A stretch of 64,000 nucleotides of DNA from Batillaria attramentaria (lineage: Eukaryota > Mollusca > Gastropoda > Batillariidae), in contig JACVVK020000330.1 of assembly GCA_018292915.2 (NCBI GenBank), positions 622,001 to 686,000 of the forward strand, in the 5' to 3' direction. Each line of letters opens with the position of its first letter. Position 1 is the stretch's first letter. The notes below the pieces were generated by a model, which saw nothing but the letters and a program-made list of their open reading frames with translations, was not told the DNA's origin and made no database searches. Positions 34,512 to 45,503 of the stretch are shown piece by piece. Made by a program: the position numbers and the translations under genes.

Positions 34512-34589
34512 GCGTATGTCGTTGCGCCCTGACCTGACGTCATTGCAATTTTCCCCCTATTTTTGTATACATATCTTTTTTTCTATTCC

Positions 34590-34670
34590 CTTTGTAGCGC
34601 GTAGAACTGTTATCAAACAATAGGTTATAGCGCTAGCGCTTTATTATTATTATTATTATTATTATATTTG
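34590..34670 (+). mobile_element. LINE/SINE 3' tail fragment with (ATT)n
   Basis: GTAGCGCGTAGAACTG ... ATAGCGCTAGCGC followed by (TTA)n resembles the tail at 54188-54263 and the end of SINE-B. Confidence 0.55.
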
Positions 34671-34864
34671 TTCAGGCATGCCCAAACCACACAGCAAACT
34701 ACAAACTGGAGGTGATCGTGACTGCGTTCTGATGCACCGTGCGTCATTTATAATGACGTCAATGTCAGAGTTAGATTTGCGTCATAGTCTCTGCGGCGCG
34801 CACCACAAAATCTAACTCGTGGACCAAGCCAATGACACCTTTTGTACGACCTCGACCTTTAGCC

Positions 34865-35560
34865 ACGTGAGACAGGCAGACAAGCAGCCAATGCAGTTGA
34901 AAGCAAACAAACAAACCAATGGGTCACGACGACTTGTAAATTAACGGTGGACACACATGTAAATGTGAATTATACGCCTGTGTCAGAACAACCTATCCCT
35001 TAATTTAATCCGTCCATGCTATGCAGAGGCACGACATAAATTTAAACAAACTGAAAAACACTGTCTGCATGCATTAAAGGGACTAATGCTACCATTTTTA
35101 TGCTCAGGGTCGTTCTGAGCTGTTGTCGTGGTATCTTTCATCACACCACTTAGACACCTGGACAGTGACAGCGTCTGGAATGCTGGCACTGAGCCAACAG
35201 AAGCGTACTCGATAACGCGGCCACCACACCGAGAGCTCCAGTAATGTAAGAACAGTCGTGAAATTTGAATCTTTGATGCTGATGATGATGATGATAATGA
35301 TGATGGAGACTTGATATAGTGCACGGCTCCACCCTAACTGAGTGCTCACGGCGCTTCGGGAGAGATTTTGAAAGGAAAGAAAGGGAGAAAAAAATGTTGA
35401 CCGTTCGCGCAAAGTGTAAACAACATTGTGTCGCATCAAGAGCTGTGCTAATCATTAAGATATACTGTTATAGCGTAGAGGAGCACACACGAGCGAAACT
35501 CTTTCAAAAGATAATTAAGTCGGTTGAGCAAAGATGGAATTTGCACGTTTAAGTCACCTG
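34865..35560 (+). repeat. Mosaic of dispersed repeats D3 and D2
   Basis: 34865-35110 matches part of 31640-32400. 35110-35230 matches 42480-42590 (GAGCCAACAGAAG). 35235-35530 matches D2 at 3730-3900, interrupted by a (GAT)n tract and unrelated sequence at about 35275-35395. No gene. Confidence 0.65.
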
Positions 35561-36064
35561 CCGCGTCACTGTGACCCTCCCCGTGTGCTTGCATTTATGA
35601 GTAGTTAGTCAGTTGGTTATTTAGGGCTTTACGCCGCGCAAGCTGCATTTATGAGTATGACAACTTTGATCGTAGGATTGTGAACTAGCTTGCCCGTGAA
35701 GTATACATTCTTCGGTGCTGACAGGTAAGAGTAGTTTGTTTTTCAATTTTTATGGATATGGTAGATTTCTCCTCGGCGCACATATCTCTTTGGAAATGCT
35801 CATGGCGCCGCAAGGCTGGAGGACGAGGCAGTGAAGGCCTGCTGCCGCTAAGCCGCGCTACTTTATGTGCAAACCTCCACCCTGGTATTCACTCTGATGA
35901 GTGCGACAGTATTTCTGTTTTCCACGCCACCGGCCACAACCTACTCTTCTTCGAAAGACGGACGTGGTAGTTTTAGCGTGCACGCTCGATATTTGTGCGT
36001 GCGTGTGTACACGAGGGCGGGGCATTTACCGAAAACAACTCTGTACGTGATTTTGACTCCATTT

Positions 36065-36165
36065 GGAAAAGAGAAACCCATTCAAATTCCTGCCCACCAG
36101 CGGTTTAAACCGGGCCGGTCAGGATCCGAAGTCAGATACTCAAACCATTAGACCAGATCCCCTTG
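36065..36165 (-). mobile_element. SINE-D-like tRNA-derived fragment
   Basis: On the minus strand GATCTGGTCTAATGGTTTGA resembles an A-box region, followed by CCGGTTTAAACCGCTGG and GGGCAGGAATTTG, shared with 10755-10830. Confidence 0.45.
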
Positions 36166-36209
36166 TTACGTCACATGTTTCCTTGCCGAGCTTTTACACA
36201 ATCTGTTCG

Positions 36210-36378
36210 GGGAGCCGGGGTGGTCGAATGGTTGAGCGTTGGACTTCTAATGCTCGGGTCGTGAGTTCGATCCCGGCTGGGGCCAAATATTTGTGCTGGC
36301 TTTTTCATCGTTGCCCCGTCTTTGATATCACCCTATGTGGTGGAAAAGGACGTTAAACCCCCAAACACCCACCCACCC
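36210..36378 (+). mobile_element. SINE-A with 14-bp target duplication
   Basis: ACACAATCTGTTCG flanks both sides (36196-36209 and 36379-36392). This is the cleanest example of the family: the head resembles tRNA-Arg(TCT), with TGGTCGAATGG (A box), GGACTTCTAATG (anticodon-loop region) and GAGTTCGATCCC (B box). An approximately 90-bp body and a CCCA tail follow. Confidence 0.94.
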
Positions 36379-36430
36379 ACACAATCTGTTCGTAGGTTTG
36401 CACACATGATCCATCATACTTCTCAGAAAA

Positions 36431-36431
<1 letters not shown>

Positions 36432-36480
<49 letters not shown>
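36432..36480. repeat. (CT)n microsatellite
   Basis: About 24 CT units, then C-runs and a short CA tract to 36538. Confidence 0.96.
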
Positions 36481-36482
<2 letters not shown>

Positions 36483-36821
36483 CCCAAACCCGCGCTCCCA
36501 CCCACTCACCCCCCCCCCCCCACACACACACACACACATCCCTTGTTGAGTTCGTTGATCTGAAGGCCGCCAAAATTTCGCGAGCTGCAGTTTACAGTAT
36601 GTCTCAAGTAGGACTAACTTTCCGTATAAACCTGACCAGAAGTAACCAGATTAAAAGCTCAGACAACGGTCAACTGCGTTGACTTCGCAATAGAAACTTT
36701 CCATTACAGTTAGCTGCACCTCGGCTCGATCAGTTATAGTCTACGATTCATCTTTTGTTTTATGATTCAGGCTCACGCTTCACACTACGTTCAGCCATCC
36801 TTGCACGCCAGCGTTTTAGTC

Positions 36822-37709
36822 ATGTCCAAGTTTATCACTGTAGTGGAGGCCCTGAAGCAGCGAGCGGAAAACGACGGCAACAAACCAGCATTCATCTTCC
36901 GTGATCAGTACGGTGGGCGGCGGGTGTTGCCATGGGAACAGATCTATCGTCTCGGCGGTCGCTGGGCGGCTGTTCTGAGGTCAGGGTCAGTAGGTCAAGG
37001 TCACCTGGTGATGAACACGCTTCCCAACAGCCCGGAGAGAGTGATCAGCGAGACTGGTATCCTCCTGTCCGGGGCAGCATCACTCAACGGTCAGTGTCAG
37101 CTGGCTGACGGGTCCGATCTCTTGCGCGCGCTGCGACTGTCACGTGCCACAGCCATCGTCCTTGACCCTGACGTACCCAACAGTCCTTGGAACGTCCTTG
37201 AAAAGCGGGTGGCGATCACAGGCAACAGCGCCGTGACATCAGAGGAATTACCCGACTTGAAAAGGGTTTACAAGGTGAGAAGAAACCCAGAAAATGTTGG
37301 CGAGGATTTCATGGGTCATTTGGAAAACCTTGAGGAGTGGTTTCATGCTGAAGTCAAACCTGACAATACGTGCACTGTGCTCACCACCTCAGGCAGTACA
37401 GGCTTCTCCAAGCTGGTCAACTTCACACACGGAAACCTGATAGACCTTCTGGAGACTACTCCTTATTTTCTAACGGCAACATCAGCGGCAGACATCGAAC
37501 TCAGCCTCTCGCCCTTGGGATGGTCAGGTGGGTGGACGGGCAACACGTTCATGTCAGGCATCACCCGCGTGCTGTACGACGTGAGGAACGGAGGGCCGCC
37601 TGCTGACATGGCGGAGTTTGTGTGGAAGAGCGTACAGGAAGAGAGATGCACACGCCTGTTTCTCCTTCCTCCTGTTATCATTGGTGTTGTGCAGCGCCTA
37701 AACCGGCAG
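36822..37709 (+). CDS. ACS-B exon 1 (residues 1-296)
   Basis: Acceptor ATGATTCAG ends at 36770. The leader up to the ATG is the same as in ACS-A. The exon ends at donor CAG|GTACGT, phase 0. Confidence 0.88.
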
Positions 37710-39119
37710 GTACGTGACATCGCGCTCCTAAATTTGAAGACTACGAGTCACTCAGTCAGTTGCGGTCCGATCTCTCCTATTCTTGGTCACACTCGTCTCG
37801 GCTTTTTTATTATTATTATTATTATTATTTATCGCACAACCGAATATTATCCTGAGTAACTAAATAAGTTCGTGTACCTTTGTTGATTTTTCACTCTCCC
37901 CATCCTCCCCCCACCCCCACCCCCCCCCACCCCCCATTCTATCTGGAGAGGTCGTATCCAGTTGTACTGACCTAACGATCAAGACCAGTGACTGTTACAG
38001 AAGCGGTATTTTACCAAACGCCCCAGTAATTCACGTTTGAAGCCTGGTTCCAGGATGTCGTCTATGCCCTTGGCAAACTGTACTGTGCATCATGCTAGCG
38101 GTTGACTACGACATCGGTGGTGTACTGTAGTTCATTGCCTGGTGTGTTCACAGGGTGACGGGGCGGCAGGCAGCATGTTGCGTGGTGTACTGTAGTTCAT
38201 TGCCTGGTGTGTTCACAGGGTGACGGGGCGGCAGGCAGCATGTTGCGTGGTGTACTGTAGTTCATTGCCTGGTGTGTTCACAGGGTGACGGGGCGGCAGG
38301 CAGCATGTTGCGTGGTGTACTGTAGTTCATTGCCTGGTGTGTTCACAGGGTGACGGGGCGGCAGGCAGCATGTTGCGTGGTGACTGGAAGCCTGACTACA
38401 TCTTTACCGGGGGAATGCCGATCAGCCGGACGCATGTACAAGCTGCCAGCATCTTGGCTAAGGAGGTAGTCACTATGTACGGAACTACAGAGGGTTTCGT
38501 GGTCGCCTGTTACCACGTACCCGACCCAGACACATACGTGGATCATGAGGTGATCATCTGCCATGGAGTCGATATGAGGGTCGTGGACGAGAAGGACGAA
38601 GACACGCCGCTCCCCCCGGGACAAATCGGCAACATCCTCGTCAAACGTCGCGGGATGTTCACGGGATATCTTCACGATCCTGCCGCCACAGCTGCCGCAT
38701 TCACGTCTGATGGCTTCTTCCGAACTGGGGATGTCGGGAAGATGGACGCTCGAGGTCACCTGATCGTGGAGGGAAGAGGTGGTGACGCCATCATGCGAGG
38801 AGCGTACATTTTCTACCCCGCCTGGCTGGAGGCCAGGATCCGCGCCTGTCCCGACGTCAGTGACGTGGTGGTTGTCGGCGTGCCGGACCCACACGTCAAC
38901 GAGGAGCTGTGCGCATGCGTGGTGCTGACGTCAGATGGTGTGAACGTGGAGCACGTGCGCCAGTTTGTAGAGAAGGACATCATTACATCAGCAGACGATC
39001 CACTGTCACCACGACCCCGTTACTACGTCAGGTTCCAGTCTTTTCCTATGACGGACACACACAAACCACGCCGCAAGCTCATCAAGCAGCAGGCTGCCCA
39101 GCGTTTTCAGAGAGAATGA
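36822..39119 (+). CDS. ACS-B: ANL-superfamily acyl-CoA-synthetase-like protein (two coding exons)
   Basis: Reconstructed protein of 552 residues from exons 36822-37709 and 38349-39119. It is a paralogue of ACS-A in the same orientation, with the intron at the same phase-0 site. The P-loop reads LTTSGSTGFSKLV, the A5 motif YGTTE, then GFFRTGDVGK, EGRGGDAIMRGA and KPRRKLIKQQ. Compared with ACS-A, the first 135 residues and the last 165 or so are nearly identical. Residues of about 136-375 differ at many positions, including FLTATSAADIELSLSPLGW and GFVVACYHVPDPDTYVDHE. That central zone lines the acyl pocket in ANL structures, so a different substrate is plausible but unproven. The intron 3' end is a four-copy repeat. 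Confidence 0.85.
38119..38383 (+). repeat. Four 65-bp tandem units spanning the ACS-B intron/exon boundary
   Basis: TGTACTGTAG recurs at 38121, 38186, 38251 and 38316. Each unit includes TTCATTGCCTGGTGTGTTCA, the acceptor CAG and the first 30 or so exon bases GGTGACGGGGCGGC...GCATGTTGCGTGG. Confidence 0.97.
38349..39119 (+). CDS. ACS-B exon 2 (residues 297-552)
   Basis: It uses the fourth of four identical acceptors (GTGTTCACAG|GGTGAC). The three upstream acceptors lead to an in-frame TAG 14 codons into the exon. The exon ends in TGA at 39117-39119. An AATAAA lies at about 39641. Confidence 0.88.
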   Translation, partial: GDGAAGSMLRGDWKPDYIFTGGMPISRTHVQAASILAKEVVTMYGTTEGFVVACYHVPDPDTYVDHEVIICHGVDMRVVDEKDEDTPLPPGQIGNILVKRRGMFTGYLHDPAATAAAFTSDGFFRTGDVGKMDARGHLIVEGRGGDAIMRGAYIFYPAWLEARIRACPDVSDVVVVGVPDPHVNEELCACVVLTSDGVNVEHVRQFVEKDIITSADDPLSPRPRYYVRFQSFPMTDTHKPRRKLIKQQAAQRFQRE

Positions 39120-39477
39120 AATGATTGTTTTCTTCCCCTTCTGTGTCTGTTTGTTGTATGATGTTGTTGTTATTGTCATTTTGTTTTTAGGAGTGGGAGT
39201 GGGGTAGGATGGCGAGGGGAGAAGGTACTTGTGAAAATCCCTGACGCTAATCAGAATTTGAATTTGTATCTTTGTGAACTGCAATTTACGCTCTTCGATT
39301 ATAACCAGTATTCTTACGAAAAAAAATGCAATGTACCCAGACTTTCAGGCAAGCTCAACGAGAATTAGAGTGTCTAAATACAGCAATATAAATTAGAAAA
39401 ATAATCTCAAGCCTCACTATTTACGTAAAAATATTTTTTAAAAAAATGGTATGCATATCTTCACGGAGTAGCCCAAA

Positions 39478-39479
<2 letters not shown>

Positions 39480-39560
<81 letters not shown>
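39480..39560. repeat. (TG)n microsatellite
   Basis: About 40 TG units, downstream of ACS-B. Confidence 0.97.
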
Positions 39561-39561
<1 letters not shown>

Positions 39562-39769
39562 TAATAGTAGTTGTAGTAGCAGAATGTAGCAAGGACAAGA
39601 TAGAAGAAAGGACGCTGTACCTAATCTTTCATCCTTGAAAAATAAAGTGTCATTGTATAAAAAAGTAAGTTTTTGCATTTTGAAGGAATCCCTTTTTTGC
39701 ACTCAAAACACAGCTTTTTCTCGTAGATGACACACAGTACAGGGTGTTGCCAGATGCCTATACTCCTTT

Positions 39770-39932
39770 CAAACCTACTCGCGGCAAACTCTACTCAAAA
39801 ATTTTAAATCCAAATTCAAGTTCAAAAATGCTTTATTTTCTGTTCTAAAAATACATTTTAAAACAGAAAATTGTCTTCAGACACACCTATTCGCTCCGCT
39901 CCTTATACTTAGATCATAATATAAAATGTCAG

Positions 39933-39996
<64 letters not shown>

Positions 39997-40012
39997 TCAC
40001 TCACTCATTCAC

Positions 40013-40063
<51 letters not shown>
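39770..40063. repeat. Possible LINE 3' fragment and two (CA)n tracts
   Basis: 39845-39915 can be read as a weak K.ENCLQTHLFAPL-type LINE end. It runs straight into (CA)n at 39933-39990 and 40015-40063, separated by CTCACTCACTCAC. The LINE reading is tentative. Confidence 0.5.
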
Positions 40064-40065
<2 letters not shown>

Positions 40066-40373
40066 ATCTGCACATGCTCGCTTACACGCAATCACACACT
40101 TCCGCCGGCAGATACAGAACTGGATGCCAAAAGTACGAGCAACCGCACCATAACTGAGCGGCAAATCGGACCTTTCTTCAGCTTAGTCACAGTGACAGGC
40201 CCTACAAATTGCTTCGTACGTTGCCATCCCCAGGGTGCTATGCTAGGCCATGTGTTTATGTTGGTCTAACGGCAAGGTAAGGCAATCTTTTTTTTTTTTT
40301 TCTTTTTTTTCTTTTTTTTTTTTTTTTTTTGAAACATTTTTTTGTTGGTGGAAGAATCGCCGCCAAACAGTAA

Positions 40374-40745
40374 ACAGTACTACATTGTGTTACGTGTGGA
40401 AACGTGTTGGAGAGCCCGTCGTCTTATCGATGTAGAACGATGACACAAAGGCGAACACTTCCTCACGTAGCGAGTTCTTATGGACTGCACGTTGTCTCTC
40501 ACTCACAGAAGACACGTGAGCGCGTAGAAAAGTTATAACCGAGTGGAGTTTATTACAGCACTTCTCTGGTGTTACACAGCACTTTCAAGCTTCGCAAATA
40601 CAAGCTTCTCTCGTGCACACACCAGAGAAGTGCTGTAATAAACTCGCTACGTGAGGATTCGTTCGCCTGTGTGTCATCGTTCTACATCGATAAGACGACG
40701 GGCTCTCCAACACGTCTCCACACGTAACACAGTGATAGACAGCAC
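40374..40745. repeat. Inverted repeat, arms of about 100-125 bp
   Basis: GTGTTACGTGTGGA, GTTGGAGAGCCCGTCGTCTT, ATCGATGTAGAACGATGACA and CACGTAGCGAGTT on the left occur as reverse complements at about 40620-40745. A further block, AGTTTATTACAGCACTTCTC, pairs with GAGAAGTGCTGTAATAAACT and flanks a small hairpin at the centre. Possibly a transposable-element end-to-end structure; class unknown. Confidence 0.75.
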
Positions 40746-40902
40746 AACACAAAACCTGTCTGAGCGGACACCTCAGCAGAAAAGACATCTCCACTAGCAC
40801 TAGTAGCTGCTAGGACACCCAAAAGCAGCCCCGACCACTTTCGCTAGATCACGTGGTGTAACATGCTTTAAACGTGTCCGATAAGACAGCGATTTACGAT
40901 GT

Positions 40903-41217
40903 TGTTGCAGAGATCGCGAAAAGCCACTGCATTTCGATGGAAATTTCTAGACCCCAGAACATGCTGGTGCAGTAACGTCAGTAGATTACGTAACCTTGGA
41001 AAGATTTCGAACTTCCCAGTAAGTTGAGGAATGTTCTAGATCTGACCTGTTAAGTATATAAGCAGCCCTGCACAGCGTTCTGGGTTCTTCTTCTTCTTTC
41101 ATCAATTTGTTCTCCACGCATCTTCTGTTAATAAGTACTGGAGTTGTATCCTGTTGTATCCCGTGTCTTCTCTGCGAGTACACCGAGAGAGCGACATAGC
41201 AGGAGTAAAATACAACA
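40903..41217 (+). mobile_element. Solo LTR, 315 bp, with 5-bp target duplication
   Basis: Starts TGTTGCAGAG and ends AATACAACA, so it has TGTTG...CAACA ends. GATGT flanks both sides (40898-40902 and 41218-41222). Inside it lies AAGTATATAAGCAG, a TATA-box-like sequence with GC-rich DNA downstream, as expected for an LTR promoter. No internal retroelement sequence remains. A diverged copy is at 56420-56737. Orientation is taken from the TATA-like element. Confidence 0.88.
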
Positions 41218-41250
41218 GATGTGAAACCATTATTATGGTTTGCGAAATGG

Positions 41251-41418
41251 ATGTTTGGGGGTTTAACGTCCTTTTCCACCACATACGGGTGATATCAAAG
41301 ACAAGGCAACGATGAAAAAGCCAGCACAAAATTAATACAGTTTGGCCCCAGCCGGGATACGAACTCAGGACCCGGGCATTAGAAGTCCAACGCTCTACCA
41401 TTCAGCCGCCGCGGCTCC
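41251..41418 (-). mobile_element. SINE-A, no clear target duplication
   Basis: Minus-strand copy with the complete body and tRNA-like head. The tail lacks CCCA repeats. A small insertion (AATTAATACAG) lies in the body. Confidence 0.88.
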
Positions 41419-41550
41419 CGTGCAGTTTTCCGCAGAAAAATCGACAATAACTTGACATGTTTTTTTTTTCAATAGAAGCTATTTGAACCGGGGGGGGGGG
41501 GGGGTGTACACGAATGGCTGTCAGCTGGCGTCGGTTGTGCCTTCATCCTC

Positions 41551-41551
<1 letters not shown>

Positions 41552-41637
<86 letters not shown>
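41552..41637. repeat. (TG)n microsatellite
   Basis: About 42 TG units. A G-run lies upstream at 41491-41503. Confidence 0.97.
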
Positions 41638-41638
<1 letters not shown>

Positions 41639-41639
41639 C

Positions 41640-43440
41640 TATGGGCTAGCCGAGTATGTGTTTCACTGATGTCATTTTACTGTCAGTGGCTGCCGTTTTA
41701 AGTCTAACAGACTGGTAATATCAGCAGACTGGTAATATCAGTTACCGTACAGTAAGTAAAGATTTACGAAAGAATCGAAACAATGGGCATTTGAACCAGA
41801 TGCGATATAATTATATTTCGTATTAGCGTATTGTATTTACGTTATTATCAGTCTACCCCTTTATGTATAACGCATGCGCAATGAGTGATTATTGTTGTTT
41901 TCATGCACAATATTTTAATCGCTGTGTCTTATTTTCCCATTATTACACAATACGTATCATTCAATTGTACTGAAGTGAATTTCAATAATTGTTGCGTGAA
42001 ACATGGATATGTCGAGAAATGAACAAACTTTCCTTTTTAACTATATGTTGATACAGTATTTACGTGATACCTTTTTAATGGATTTTACATCCCACCAGCA
42101 AGATATTAGGTCGAATTTAATGTATGGACTGTTTGAGAATTTCAGACCTATGGGGGAAAATGGCCATTATCCCCGGTTGCAATCACAACACAGTGGGAGA
42201 TCTGTGTTAAAGGCAACTAGTAATTTCACAATGGTACAGACATAAACCCATGTTAAGTACATTACATGATAATGCAAAACGTGTTTGGTGTTTGGTGCAC
42301 AATTAAAAATGATTTTTGCAGACATTAATTCGAAGTTCCAGTGTGACTGTAATCGCCAAATTCTGCATGATTGAAGTGATGCATCGGCGCAATGTCTGGG
42401 TGTTTGTTGTGAGTGGGTGTTAGGCATTGTTCACATTTAAAGGATCGTTTCTTTTTTCTTCTTTTTTTTTTAATGTTTAGCTCACAGATCGTTCTGTGCT
42501 GTTTTGGTAGTGTCTGGCATTGTACCACTTGGGCACCAGCACAGTGACAGCATCTCAAATGCTGGCGCTGAGCCAACAGAAGAGTACACGTGACGAGGAT
42601 AATACAAGGACTGAACTACAGGATTATGACAAGGTCAACCTCTGGGTCGGAGAATTGGAATTTTCGCCACCGTCCAGAGCCTGTATCAGGACCTGTCTCG
42701 CATTCAGAGCTGTACCAATCATAAAGATGGACTTTTTCGAGCGTACAGGCAACTCACAGGCGAAACTTTCCCCAAAAAATTAGTTGTATGTATTACAAAG
42801 GTCAGAGAACTGTCATCGCTTTATTGGCTAATGACAGACTAGTAATATCAGTTATCACAAAGGAAATTGGTAATATCAGGATTTATTTAAGGAATCTAGA
42901 CAATTGTTCTTCAAAAGAGACGCAACAGAGAGACACAGTCGAGAAGTTGTTATCATCAATAGTGTTTATAATTTTATTGTCCATTTTCTTTACATTAGGA
43001 GGAGCTTGTCCGCATGAAAGAGCCAACTTCAGTCTTTTTGCCACGTTTCCCAGCATTACCAAAAATTAATGAGACGAGTAATACGTCGCCAGTACTACGC
43101 AAGTTGTTGTTGTTGTGCTGTTTTTGTTGTTACAGTGGAACGTACGATTCACGCGAGCTGCAGACTCACCTTACAGGTGTCGTTGACTACACCACGCAGC
43201 TGCTCTTCGCCACACTTACGACACAAAATGCACCAAAAACACGCGTAATAAGTCTCAAAATGTTTACTGCTGCAAGTGTACATGTATGAACAACTCCTTG
43301 GTTGGAAGATCAAAATCTCGTTGGAATTAATATTATTAGGATGAAAACACTTTGCGCTCAGTCATGGGGACCATTATGACCATAATAATTAAATGGGGAA
43401 TTAAAAAGCACCTATTACAGTAGCTCCAGGCGCGTTGCCA
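41640..43440. other. Intergenic stretch with a degenerate D2 repeat
   Basis: 42480-42785 shares blocks with 35110-35480 and 3730-3900 (GAGCCAACAGAAG, GAGCTGTACCAATCAT). An 80-codon frame at 42003-42245 has no recognisable domain. Otherwise no feature. Confidence 0.5.
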
Positions 43441-43448
43441 CACACACA

Positions 43449-43496
<48 letters not shown>
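43441..43496. repeat. (CA)n microsatellite
   Basis: About 27 CA units with one GA interruption. Confidence 0.97.
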
Positions 43497-43497
<1 letters not shown>

Positions 43498-43956
43498 GAG
43501 AAGCAGAACTGGGCTGCTTGACAGAAACTAGTCAATGCTTCCAGAAAGAAAGCATTGACCATTGCCGAAGGGGACTCGAAATGGGACAAAGCCGTGGCTA
43601 TATCCGACTGCTTAAAAAATATGAGCAGATGGACACAAGAACTTAGTTCATCGTCCGATCAGTGACTGGTTGCGTGCATTTCCTGTCTCCCAATGTAGCG
43701 GTGAGCTGTGTGCGATCGCCATTGGTCCAGTCTCGTACGTCTCACACCATAACTGTGTCCAGTGATGCTTCGCGCAGTACCGTCCCTTGCCAAAATCGAA
43801 ACACTGCACGCTCAGAACACCAAAGAAGAGTTCTCCAACCGCGTTTGAGTTCCTGTTGTTCACGTTCTGAAACGCCAAAACATAATCAGTTTACATCAAA
43901 AGTAATGTAACCGAAGCAAGAAACAATGATTGTATTCGTGGTTGCATGGGACAGCA

Positions 43957-44062
43957 ACACTGGCTACGATTTATCCAAACTACGATTTATCCTAACTACG
44001 ATTTATCCAAACCATGATTTATCCAAACTACTACTTATCCCGACTGCCACTCCTCTAAACTA
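43957..44062 (+). repeat. Short tandem repeat of about 17 bp, five to six units
   Basis: CTACGATTTATCCAAA-type units with progressive substitutions. Confidence 0.85.
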
Positions 44063-44838
44063 TGATTTATGGAATCACACGGGTTTCACTGGTAGTCTAC
44101 CTTGCCGACTTACTCTGCCCGTACAGCCTGATCAAGAACAACAATTCACCTTGTAAACACACCAATCACTTTCGCACAGCGATTGGCAGAATTCAAGGAG
44201 AGTTCTCGTCTCTTTCCGATGAGCTATTTTCATAATTGGTCGAGCATCAACAGATATGCTATCACAAGTCAACTCATGTGCTTTTTGAAGATAAGATAAT
44301 TAAGATAGGAGTTGCGTCACTCCCGTGAGGGCTGAGAGGAAAGGAGACATTGGATTTCCTTTTTAGTCCTGTCAGGTGTGTGCACCTAAATGGTCAGTGC
44401 ATGGTAACTCGACACGAACTAGCTTGTGTGTAGACCAGCTGACCTTGAGACAGTTGTACAAAGCGGCGTCGCACTGGCAGTAGCTGAGCGTCCAGGGTTT
44501 CAGATTGCGGTAGTTGTACTTGGTTGTCAGTGCTGGGATGTAGAACGGGCAGTGGTCGTGGGTTCGACAGCACGCGTCGGTCCTGGCGTGAACCCCTGCG
44601 ACAGAAAGATGTGGAGTTGTAATTATCGCGTTTAAACTGGTTTTCTCCTCTCGCTCTTGTCGCTGTCATTGTTGATGGTGCTGGTAGTGTTGTTGTCGTT
44701 GCTGCTGGTGGCGTTTCTGACGTTGCCGAAATATTTATGTACAATGTATACATGTCACGTGCTCGAGCGGCGCATATTGCTTCCGTGCATTCATTTCAAT
44801 TTAAACCACCGAGAGAGAGAGAGGGGGGGGGGGGGGGG

Positions 44839-44992
44839 TTGGGGGCTTAACGTCCTTTTCCAATACATACGGGTGATATCAAAGGCGGGGCAACGATGAA
44901 AAAGCCAGCACAATTTTTTGGCCCTAGCCAGGATACGAACTCACGACCCAAGCGTTAGAAGTCCAACGCTCTACCATTCGTCCACCCCGGCC
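44839..44992 (-). mobile_element. SINE-A copy
   Basis: Minus-strand body and head. The tail side is joined to a run of about 18 G. No clear target duplication was seen. Confidence 0.85.
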
Positions 44993-45099
44993 GGTTTCCT
45001 CAGACAGACAGACAGACAGAGGCAGGTAGGCAAGCAGACAGACAGAGACAGAGAGAGAACAGCTGACAATTCTCCAGTGACGCAGCTTTCATAACATGC

Positions 45100-45135
45100 T
45101 GACGTCATATCTCACTGATCCAATTTTGACGTCAC
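45100..45135. promoter_or_regulatory. Two CRE-like TGACGTCA sites upstream of the docking-like gene
   Basis: TGACGTCA occurs at 45100-45107 and 45128-45135, with a further GACGTCAC at about 45141, 190-225 bp before the start codon. The second copy of the gene also has TGACGTCA upstream (62258-62265 and 62346-62353). The motif binds ATF/CREB proteins in animals. Function here is inferred only from position. Confidence 0.35.
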
Positions 45136-45324
45136 CGGACGACGTCACCCTGTCTGCCAGTTCCGTGCCGGACTATGGCAATGGCGCACTGGGGAGTCTG
45201 ATAACGATAGTGTGAAAACAGATACGTAACAACAGTTACTTGTGTCCATTTTTCACATCTCCAAAAGGTCTTTTGAGCCAGCTTTCAGAAGTTTGCATCG
45301 AGATTTATCTATACCAGGCCAACC

Positions 45325-45503
45325 ATGGCTTTCAGACGACGGACCATGATGCTCATGATGGGCCAAAGGGCCGAGCGATTGAGAGCGGAAAAAGTTCGAG
45401 AGGAAGAAACCCAAAAGATGCGCAAAGAGGTGCGCAGTATCCGCCGCAATCGTCGCAGCCTCAGGCGCAAGTACGACGCGATCCTCAACAGGCAACAACG
45501 ATG
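45325..45503 (+). CDS. Docking-like gene 1, exon 1 (residues 1-60)
   Basis: Begins MAFRRRTMMLMMGQRAERLR, a basic, methionine-rich start followed by KVREEETQKMRKEVRSIRR. Donor TG|GTAAGG, phase 2. If unspliced, the frame hits TAA at the donor. Confidence 0.82.

Noticed and set aside
36210..36285. tRNA gene for arginine
   Set aside because: The head has A and B boxes, but the acceptor stem does not close and the same sequence recurs with a SINE body and target duplications, so it is a SINE.
42003..42245. 80-codon frame with a reasonable composition
   Set aside because: No recognised domain, no repeat family match and no splice or paralogue support. Left unannotated.
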